Below are positions 1-4,371 of a stretch of DNA of 6,302 bases, one piece after another. The DNA lies in contig SKZL01000022.1 in the NCBI GenBank assembly GCA_007127395.1, positions 1 to 6,302 on the forward strand, given 5' to 3'. The notes under the pieces were generated by a model that was given only the letters and a program-made list of their open reading frames with translations, made no database searches and was not told the origin of the DNA. The first letter of the stretch is position 1. Every line of letters begins with the position of its first letter. Source of the DNA: Balneolaceae bacterium. Its GTDB lineage: Bacteria; Bacteroidota; Rhodothermia; Balneolales; Balneolaceae. A program made the translations under genes and the position numbers.

Positions 1-1775
1 CAGAACCTCTTCATCTCGCTGTCACCGATTGGCAGCGTGAGTTTCAGCGAATGATCGGAGACAATCATATCAGCTATTTTGACGAGGAGAGCTGGCTCTA
101 TTTTACAAGAGAACGGTTTGATCTCTTCTATCCGAGCTTTGGTGATACCTGGCCAACCTTTCACGGAGCAATCGGCATGACGTATGAAATGCCCGGACAT
201 AGCCTTTCGGGACTTGGCATTGAAAGAGCTGAAGGGGATACATTGACTCTTTTTGACAGAGTTGAGCAACATTTTACCACCGGAATTTCAACGGTTGAAG
301 TCGCTTCCAACCATTCGGAAAGAATGATTTCAGAGTTCAGGCAATTTTTTGAAAACTCCAGAAATAATCCAACAAGCCACTACAAAACATTTGTTGTAAA
401 AGCTGATAATAACAGTGATAAAATCTACAATCTGCTGAAGGCGCTCGATAACAAGCAGATCGAATATGGCACTGCCGGTTCAGGGCGTAGTGTAAACGGA
501 TATAACTTCTCGACCAGAGAGGCCGGACGATTTGCCATAGAGCCGGATGATATAATTATCAGTGCTTATCAGCCGCAGGGAAATCTGGTGAGGGTATTTT
601 TTGAGCCCAATCCTGAACTTGTTGATTCACTCACCTACGATATCACCGCATGGGAGGCACACTATCGTTTTGGACTGGAGGGATATGCATTGGAGAGCCG
701 GATCAATCCGGACCGGAATATCTCTGCAGAGATTTTTCGTGAGATGGAGTTCACCGGCAGTGAAAATCCGTATGCTTATCTTTTGAGATGGGAGACGATG
801 GATGATGCCAGATTTCTGGCTGAAATTACAGAACGGGGAATCAGAAGCCGCTACACTCAGGTTCCTTTTCAGATCGATGGCAGGGATTTTGGAAGAGGAA
901 CTGTGATCATTCCAAGGGATAATAACCGGAATCTGGGTGCACGGTTTGATGAGATTGTGATGGAGGTGGCAGAAAAATATCAGAGATCGCTTCATGGTGC
1001 GGCCTCCGGATTTGTCACGACCGGTTCCGATTTCGGCTCCGGAAATTTAAATGTAATTAAAAAACCGGAGATAGCTGTTGTGATGGGTGAAGGTACATCA
1101 TCGCTGAACGCAGGTGAAATCTGGCACTTTTTTGATCATCAACTGAAGTATCCGGCTACGCTGATCCATTCTGATTTTTTGATGAGAGCGGATTTGAATA
1201 AGTATAATGTGCTGGTTCTGCCGTCCGGTAATTACAGGGGTGTGTTTACGGATGCCGTAATCGAAAAAATCAGTGCATGGACACGTGATGGTGGCACGTT
1301 GATCGCATTTGGTCAGGCCAACAGTTTGCTTGCAGGCAGAGACGGATTCCAGTTGCAGCGAAAAAGTGCAGAAGCTGAAGAACCATCAATTGAGGATCGT
1401 CTACAGCCATTTGATAATCGCAGCAGACGGGCAACAAGCAGCCGGTTGTCCGGAGCTATATTCAAGGTTCATATAGATCATACTCATCCGCTCGGTTTTG
1501 GTTATGGTGAAACCTACATGTCACTGAAAACCGATGCATCTGCTTTTGAATATTTGGATTCCGGCTGGAATGTGGGATCTGCACAACCGGAGGCACATGT
1601 AAGTGGGTTTGCAGGGCATCAGGCAAAAAAACAGCTTGAGCATTCAATGGTGTTCGGTGTGCAGCAGCATGGCTCCGGACAGGTCGTCTATTTCGTGGAT
1701 AACCCGCTGTTCAGAGGGTTCTGGGAAAACGGCAAACTTTTCATGGTGAATGCGGTCTTTTTTGTGGGAAGTTAA
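1..1775 (+). CDS. M14-family zinc carboxypeptidase-like protein with C-terminal GATase-like domain, 5'-truncated by window edge
   Basis: Probable exported zinc peptidase of the M14-like group found in Bacteroidota and relatives. The frame is open from base 3 (EPLHLAVTDWQREFQR precedes the first ATG at 51), so the true start, signal peptide and the zinc ligands of the HxxE...H motif lie before the window. Numbering from the ATG at 51, residues 25-85 are the end of the peptidase domain: FYPSFGDTWPTFHGAIGMTYE carries the expected catalytic Glu (E46), followed by the conserved block DTLTLFDR...TTGISTVEVAS. Residues about 110-320 are an accessory region. Residues about 340-475 resemble a class I glutamine amidotransferase fold (IAVVMGEG, YNVLVLPSGNY, GGTLIAFG) but have no Cys at the nucleophile elbow, so amidotransferase activity is unlikely. 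The C-terminus (YFVDNPLFRGFWENGKL) is typical and complete. TAA stop at 1773-1775. Family assignment is from remembered motifs; substrate unknown. It converges on the sugar dehydrogenase gene. Confidence 0.88.
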   Translation, partial: EPLHLAVTDWQREFQRMIGDNHISYFDEESWLYFTRERFDLFYPSFGDTWPTFHGAIGMTYEMPGHSLSGLGIERAEGDTLTLFDRVEQHFTTGISTVEVASNHSERMISEFRQFFENSRNNPTSHYKTFVVKADNNSDKIYNLLKALDNKQIEYGTAGSGRSVNGYNFSTREAGRFAIEPDDIIISAYQPQGNLVRVFFEPNPELVDSLTYDITAWEAHYRFGLEGYALESRINPDRNISAEIFREMEFTGSENPYAYLLRWETMDDARFLAEITERGIRSRYTQVPFQIDGRDFGRGTVIIPRDNNRNLGARFDEIVMEVAEKYQRSLHGAASGFVTTGSDFGSGNLNVIKKPEIAVVMGEGTSSLNAGEIWHFFDHQLKYPATLIHSDFLMRADLNKYNVLVLPSGNYRGVFTDAVIEKISAWTRDGGTLIAFGQANSLLAGRDGFQLQRKSAEAEEPSIEDRLQPFDNRSRRATSSRLSGAIFKVHIDHTHPLGFGYGETYMSLKTDASAFEYLDSGWNVGSAQPEAHVSGFAGHQAKKQLEHSMVFGVQQHGSGQVVYFVDNPLFRGFWENGKLFMVNAVFFVGS

Positions 1776-1808
1776 AGGGAGTGAAAAGTGAAAAGCTATA
1801 AGTGGAGA
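1774..1808. repeat. Purine-rich heptamer tract 1
   Basis: Five consecutive 7-nt units: AAAGGGA, GTGAAAA, GTGAAAA, GCTATAA, GTGGAGA. The first unit overlaps the TAA stop of the peptidase gene, so the repeat starts flush with the coding end. The unit type recurs in the tracts at 1843-1870 and 1913-1988. It resembles the heptanucleotide short tandem repeats known from cyanobacteria and seen between genes in many Bacteroidota; function unknown. Confidence 0.65.
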
Positions 1809-1842
1809 AGTGTTGATGCCTGAATGAGGTTGGGGTTAGAAA

Positions 1843-1870
1843 GTTAAAAGCCTGCAAAAGGCAGAAGGCC
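1843..1870. repeat. Purine-rich heptamer tract 2
   Basis: Four 7-nt units in one phase: GTTAAAA, GCCTGCA, AAAGGCA, GAAGGCC. A related unit GTTAGAA precedes it one base out of phase. The tract runs directly into the CCCCGAC hairpin at 1870-1887. AAAGGCA recurs exactly in tract 3, so the units belong to one family. Confidence 0.55.
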
Positions 1871-1887
1871 CCCGACAACAGTCGGGG
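1870..1887. repeat. GC hairpin 1 (CCCCGAC-AACA-GTCGGGG)
   Basis: Perfect 7-bp inverted repeat, arms 1870-1876 and 1881-1887, with a 4-nt AACA loop. The same arms occur at 2023-2040 with a different loop. No T-run follows on the plus strand (next bases TCGGGACTGCG), so it is not a standard intrinsic terminator, though it could stall RNA polymerase or protect a 3' end. Confidence 0.7.
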
Positions 1888-1912
1888 TCGGGACTGCGAA
1901 CAGCACGCAGCA

Positions 1913-1988
1913 GAAGGCAGAAGGGGTGAAAAGTAAAAAGTTAGAAGTAAAAAGTAGGCAGAGGGCAAAAGGCAGAGGGCAGAAGTTT
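1913..1988. repeat. Purine-rich heptamer tract 3 (longest)
   Basis: About eleven 7-nt units: GAAGGCA at 1913, a 6-nt GAAGGG, then from 1926 in strict phase GTGAAAA, GTAAAAA, GTTAGAA, GTAAAAA, GTAGGCA, GAGGGCA, AAAGGCA, GAGGGCA and GAAGTTT. The tract grades from a GTRAAAA type on the left to a GRGGGCA type on the right, which suggests growth by slippage with drift. Its right part (1957-1985) is the left arm of the large inverted repeat ending at 2208. Confidence 0.7.
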
Positions 1989-2000
1989 ATAATCAACGTC

Positions 2001-2020
2001 ATCCTGATGGATATCAGGAT
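2001..2020. repeat. Palindrome ATCCTGAT-GGAT-ATCAGGAT
   Basis: Perfect 8-bp arms (2001-2008, 2013-2020) around a 4-nt loop, preceded by GTC. It resembles the dispersed TCATCCTGAA...TTCAGGAT repeats I recall from Bacteroidota intergenic DNA. It is immediately followed by the GC hairpin at 2023-2040, so the transcript would form two stacked stem-loops. Confidence 0.65.
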
Positions 2021-2022
2021 TT

Positions 2023-2040
2023 CCCCGACAGCCGTCGGGG
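2023..2040. repeat. GC hairpin 2 (CCCCGAC-AGCC-GTCGGGG)
   Basis: Perfect 7-bp inverted repeat, arms 2023-2029 and 2034-2040, loop AGCC. The arms are identical to those of the hairpin at 1870-1887 while the loops differ, which suggests a repeat family in which the stem is conserved. No T-run follows on either strand. Confidence 0.7.
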
Positions 2041-2110
2041 TGCAAAAGATGAGCCAAACCTCGGAGTGATGCAAAGTTCATAGTTTCTAATTAACTCATA
2101 AATCATGAGA

Positions 2111-2129
2111 TTCTGAATTAAATTCAGAA
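2111..2129. repeat. Palindrome TTCTGAATT-A-AATTCAGAA, possible weak terminator
   Basis: Perfect 9-bp arms around one central base. Read on the minus strand it looks like a diverged copy of the palindrome at 2001-2020 (both start GTC, then CTGA...TCAG), so the two form an inverted pair. On the plus strand it is followed after about 7 bases by TTTTT, so it might act as a weak intrinsic terminator for the peptidase gene; the stem is AT-rich, so this is uncertain. Confidence 0.5.
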
Positions 2130-2216
2130 GGACTATTTTTAGGTAATATGCAGATCGACAAATACTGATCAAGGACACTCTTCTGCCGTCTGCCTTTTGC
2201 CTTCTGCCTCTATAAA

Positions 2217-3407
2217 TCAATTGTCAATATTTTCCAATCGATAGAGCGCTCCATTGGAGTGATCTGTTAACAGGTAGATCTTACCGTCGGGGCCGGTGCG
2301 TACATCGCGGATGCGGCCTAGATCTCCTTCCAGAAGCACCTCCTGATGTACAACCTCTGCTCCAACGATGACAATCCTGCGAAGATGACGCTGTGCCAGA
2401 GCGCCAAGGAAAAGATTCCCGTTCCAGTTTTCAAATTCGTTGCCCGTGTATATAGTCAGGCCTGAGGGGGCAATTGAGGTGGGAACCCAATAGGCAATAG
2501 GATTTTCGATATCAGGATCTTCATGAGGTTCAATTCCGATACGGGTCATCGTTCCGTAATTACGGCCATAGGTTGCAACAGGCCATCCGTAATTGCCCCC
2601 GGGTTTTATGACATTGAGCGCATCTCCGCCTCTGGGCCCGTGCTCATGCTGCCAGATGGCTCCTGTTTCAGGGTGGACTGCCATTCCTTGTGCGTTCCTG
2701 TGGCCGTATGAGTAAATTTCAGGCAGTGCATAGTCGGTGCCGAAAAATGGATTGTCTTCCGGGACAGAGCCGTCATCATTCAGGCGGATGGTAGATCCTG
2801 TTACATCTGTCAGATCCTGTGCAGGGTCTTTAAGCCCGCGATCACCGATCGAAAAAAGGAGAGTTCCATCCTCTGCAAAAGCGATACGCGCTCCGTAATG
2901 GCGGCCCGGATTTTTGGCAGGATTTTGTCTGTACAGAATTTCCAGATTTTCCAGCTCTCCATCACCCAGTGTAGCTCGTGCCAGGCTCAGTGCACTATTT
3001 CCACCATCCGGAGCTGAAAAGGTAAAATAGATCCAGCCATTATTCTCATAATCCGGATGCACAACAATATCCAGCATACCCCCCTGTCCCTGTGCCAGGA
3101 TCGGAGGCAGCCCTCCAATTTCAGATGTCTGTTGACCATCCGCCAATAATAGCCTTCCAGGGCGTTCGGTAATCAGCATTTTGCCATCCGGCAGCCAGGC
3201 AACTGCCCATGGAAATTCCAGATCCTGAACGATACGGACGACACGAAAAGAGTGCTCTTCTGAACTTTCATTGCTGAGTATCACTTCATACTCGTGATCC
3301 TGATCGGTTTCCGGTTCAACAATGAACTGGTCATCGCTGCAGGACGCAAGAATTATAGAAAACAGGAGAGTAAGTACTATACATGAACGAATGAGATCAA
3401 AATGCAT
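2217..3407 (-). CDS. PQQ-dependent aldose sugar dehydrogenase, lipoprotein
   Basis: Complete 396-aa protein of the soluble glucose/sorbosone dehydrogenase family (relatives: sGDH, E. coli YliI), expected to oxidise aldose sugars with PQQ and Ca2+ in the envelope. Residues 1-23 are a lipoprotein signal peptide with lipobox LASC (Cys23) followed by SDD. The beta-propeller follows: PWAVAWLPDGKMLITERPGRL (66-86), GQGGMLDIVVHPDY (107-120), RHYGARIAF (His170, matching the catalytic His of sGDH), YGHRNAQGM (Arg237, matching the PQQ-binding Arg), HEHGPRGGDALN (254-265, Ca/PQQ loop), APSGLTIY and the closing blade GRIRDVRTGPDGKIYLLTD. All key residues are present and length is normal. The start is fixed: an in-frame TAA lies nine codons upstream and no other ATG intervenes. 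There is no Shine-Dalgarno; upstream is AT-rich. A decayed amidohydrolase gene ends 28 bp upstream, suggesting a former operon. The exact sugar cannot be told. Confidence 0.93.
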   Translation of the reverse strand: MHFDLIRSCIVLTLLFSIILASCSDDQFIVEPETDQDHEYEVILSNESSEEHSFRVVRIVQDLEFPWAVAWLPDGKMLITERPGRLLLADGQQTSEIGGLPPILAQGQGGMLDIVVHPDYENNGWIYFTFSAPDGGNSALSLARATLGDGELENLEILYRQNPAKNPGRHYGARIAFAEDGTLLFSIGDRGLKDPAQDLTDVTGSTIRLNDDGSVPEDNPFFGTDYALPEIYSYGHRNAQGMAVHPETGAIWQHEHGPRGGDALNVIKPGGNYGWPVATYGRNYGTMTRIGIEPHEDPDIENPIAYWVPTSIAPSGLTIYTGNEFENWNGNLFLGALAQRHLRRIVIVGAEVVHQEVLLEGDLGRIRDVRTGPDGKIYLLTDHSNGALYRLENIDN

Positions 3408-3435
3408 ATAAATAAATTGTATTTGATTCGGTTAA

Positions 3436-3627
3436 TTATGGCCGTTGCACTCCGGGTAATGTATCACCGGGCTCATCAACCCACCAACTCTTTCCGGAAA
3501 GTCTTTGATGAGGATAGAGTTCAACGAGTGTGTCTGCATCATACAAACGATCCTCCGCTACAACATATTGGATATATTTTGTGTTCCTGAATTTCTCAAG
3601 AGGATTATATTACAGGACGATCAGGCC
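3436..3627 (-). pseudogene. Amidohydrolase C-terminal remnant
   Basis: On the minus strand, codons from 3627 down read GLIVL, then TAA (3610-3612), then 57 more residues to a TAA at 3436-3438: YNPLEKFRNT, KYIQYVVAED, RLYDADTLVE, LYPHQRLSGK, SWWVDEPGD and onward. This matches the end of amidohydrolase-superfamily proteins, where GxxADLIVLDxNPLExIRNT...V..GRLYDADTL.E..P is usual, so the in-frame TAA sits where Asp is expected. No ATG opens the 57-residue piece, and the other several hundred residues are absent, replaced upstream by the toxin-antitoxin module. The antitoxin stop (3636-3638) lies 9 bp from the first recognisable residue. I read this as a truncated gene with at least one extra nonsense change. 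Family assignment rests on remembered consensus, not a search; the subgroup (for example TolB-fused forms) is uncertain. Confidence 0.72.
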
Positions 3628-3635
3628 ATTCTTTT

Positions 3636-3860
3636 TCAGTTTCTTTCCCTCGATTCACGAATACTTTGAATAAGTTCTTCTTCAGAAATAGAGACCCCTT
3701 TGACTCCCTCAACATCAAGCGGTGAACGCGGATCTTTATCCTGCTTTATCGTAAAACGGGTACCATCCCTTCTCTTCACATGCACCTCACCATATTTCAC
3801 GACTTCATCCAATACCTGCGACAATTTTTGACGCGCTTCTGAATAGGTGTACTCTTTCAT
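3636..3860 (-). CDS. Phd/YefM-type antitoxin
   Basis: A 74-aa protein of the Phd/YefM antitoxin type, expected to bind and neutralise the PIN toxin encoded just upstream and to repress their shared promoter. The N-terminus (MKEYTYSEARQKLSQVLDEV, residues 1-20) is the DNA-binding Phd fold with its characteristic early SEARQKL helix. A short hairpin VHVKRRDGTRFTIK (27-39) follows, then the linker SPLDVEGV and a C-terminal segment ISEEELIQSIRESRERN likely to contact the toxin. The ATG at 3858-3860 overlaps the toxin stop as ATGA, and no Shine-Dalgarno precedes it, so translation is probably coupled to the toxin. Gene order is the reverse of the usual antitoxin-first arrangement. The stop abuts the amidohydrolase remnant. 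Length is normal for the family. Confidence 0.87.
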   Translation of the reverse strand: MKEYTYSEARQKLSQVLDEVVKYGEVHVKRRDGTRFTIKQDKDPRSPLDVEGVKGVSISEEELIQSIRESRERN

Positions 3861-4249
3861 AGTTCAATGCATTTGATATTGATCTTTTGTGCAATATTTT
3901 TCATCCCTTTATCAAGAGTTAAAAGGGGAAAATTCATTCTTTTACAATCCGCCAGGAAATAGGCATCGTATGCATATATCTTGTGTTCGTAGCAGAGTTC
4001 CAAAGCCGCAAATATATCAATCTCTTGATATGAAATGGGTATATTTGAAGCACTTTTAACGATCATTGTACCCTGATTTAAAGAAATCAAACCCCGTTTC
4101 ATTAATGATGAAACAGCATTCCCAATTTCAGCTTGCATGATCAGGGGTGCATAAAGTTCAGCTCCATACGTAACGTTTAAGAGTTCATCTCGTTTGTTTT
4201 CATAGAGCAAAACCGCCATCACTGCTGAAGTGTCTATTACAATCTTCAT
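3857..4249 (-). CDS. vapC: PIN-domain ribonuclease toxin (VapC-like)
   Basis: A 130-aa single PIN domain, expected to be a Mg2+-dependent RNase whose activity is held in check by the neighbouring antitoxin; VapC family members usually cut tRNA or rRNA. The four expected acidic residues are all present: Asp6 (VIDTSAV), Glu41 (QAEIGNAV), Asp95 (YAYDAYFL) and Asp113 (LLTLDKGM), so the nuclease looks intact. ATG at 4247-4249, with AGGG at 4261-4264 giving an 11-nt spacer, a loose Shine-Dalgarno. Stop TGA overlaps the antitoxin ATG by 4 nt. Base composition is lower in GC (hand counts of 60-nt lines 32-43%) than the flanking metalloprotease gene (48-58% in lines counted), consistent with acquisition from elsewhere. 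The target RNA cannot be told from sequence. Confidence 0.88.
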   Translation of the reverse strand: MKIVIDTSAVMAVLLYENKRDELLNVTYGAELYAPLIMQAEIGNAVSSLMKRGLISLNQGTMIVKSASNIPISYQEIDIFAALELCYEHKIYAYDAYFLADCKRMNFPLLTLDKGMKNIAQKINIKCIEL

Positions 4250-4288
4250 GATGATTTATTCCCTGGATTAATCAAAGGTCAATTGTTT

Positions 4289-4317
4289 AAGATAACATAA
4301 ACTGTACAATTGTACAA
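4289..4317 (-). promoter_or_regulatory. Putative toxin-antitoxin promoter
   Basis: On the minus strand TTGTAC (4312-4317) and TATCTT (4289-4294) are separated by exactly 17 bp, a fair match to -35/-10 boxes. The likely start lies about 30-35 bases upstream of the toxin ATG. The palindrome at 4303-4316 covers the -35 box and spacer. Bacteroidota often use a different consensus (TTG...TAnnTTTG), which I do not see clearly here, so this is tentative. Confidence 0.4.
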
Positions 4318-4318
4318 T
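4303..4318. promoter_or_regulatory. Putative operator: TGTACAAT tandem repeat / palindrome
   Basis: TGTACAAT occurs twice head to tail (4303-4310, 4311-4318), and the central 14 bases TGTACAATTGTACA (4303-4316) form a perfect palindrome. It lies 54 bp upstream of the toxin ATG and overlaps the putative promoter. Phd/YefM antitoxins autoregulate by binding short palindromes such as this, often with the GTAC core; binding by this antitoxin is inferred from position. Confidence 0.6.
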
Positions 4319-4331
4319 ATAACATCATCTT

Positions 4332-4365
4332 AAAAAATGTAACCGATTCAAATGATCATCTGAAT
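4332..4365 (-). terminator. Possible terminator of the metalloprotease gene
   Basis: On the minus strand just after the metalloprotease stop, 4365-4346 forms a 20-base near-palindrome (ATTCAGATG then ATCATTTGAAT, one G.U pair in RNA). After an 8-nt gap comes TTTTTT (4337-4332). The stem is AT-rich and the gap is long, so termination is likely weak and read-through into the toxin-antitoxin genes is possible. Confidence 0.35.
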
Positions 4366-4371
4366 ATCATT

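Larger units (their letters stand above)
1957..2208. repeat. Nested inverted-repeat element with heptamer arms
   Basis: The 29 bases at 1957-1985 match the reverse complement of 2180-2208 at 27 of 29 positions (differences at arm positions 7 and 21), with 194 bp between. Inside lie a second pair of mutually inverted, more diverged palindromes (2001-2020 and 2111-2129) and one GC hairpin (2023-2040). The right arm ends 8 bp before the sugar dehydrogenase stop codon. There is no open reading frame of note inside, no obvious target-site duplication and no transposase nearby. It could be a non-autonomous MITE-like element, or two heptamer tracts that happen to lie in opposite orientation. Confidence 0.6.
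1776..2216. other. Convergent intergenic region made of repeats, no credible gene
   Basis: These 441 bp separate the ends of two convergent genes. They hold three purine-rich heptamer tracts on the plus strand, one on the minus strand, two hairpins with identical CCCCGAC/GTCGGGG arms and two further palindromes. Open frames here translate into low-complexity strings (runs like LLLTFYFSPLLPSA) produced by the repeats, lack any domain and overlap each other, so I do not call them. Neither GC hairpin is followed by a T-run, so no strong rho-independent terminator is visible. The palindrome at 2111-2129 has a TTTTT run shortly after it on the plus strand and is the best, though weak, candidate for ending the peptidase transcript. 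Confidence 0.8.

Noticed and set aside
51..1775. Taking the ATG at 51 as the start of the peptidase gene
   Set aside because: The same frame is open to base 3 and the translated residues continue the conserved family sequence; a start at 51 would lack the signal peptide and the zinc-binding half.
1913..2208. CRISPR array
   Set aside because: The repeated units are 7 nt with no unique spacers of constant length and no cas gene is nearby.
1741..2220. Small minus-strand open frames in the intergenic region (1741-1968, 1844-2074, 2014-2220)
   Set aside because: They are translations of repeats and hairpins, overlap one another, are low in complexity and show no domain or start signal.
3402..3590. 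Plus-strand 62-aa open frame opposite the amidohydrolase remnant
   Set aside because: The opposite strand carries a recognisable amidohydrolase C-terminus, so this is its shadow; it also overlaps the sugar dehydrogenase start.
4250..4371. N-terminal piece of the lost amidohydrolase on the far side of the toxin gene
   Set aside because: The minus-strand sequence here is AT-rich, broken by stops and shows no amidohydrolase motif, so a simple insertion into the gene is not supported; replacement with deletion fits better.
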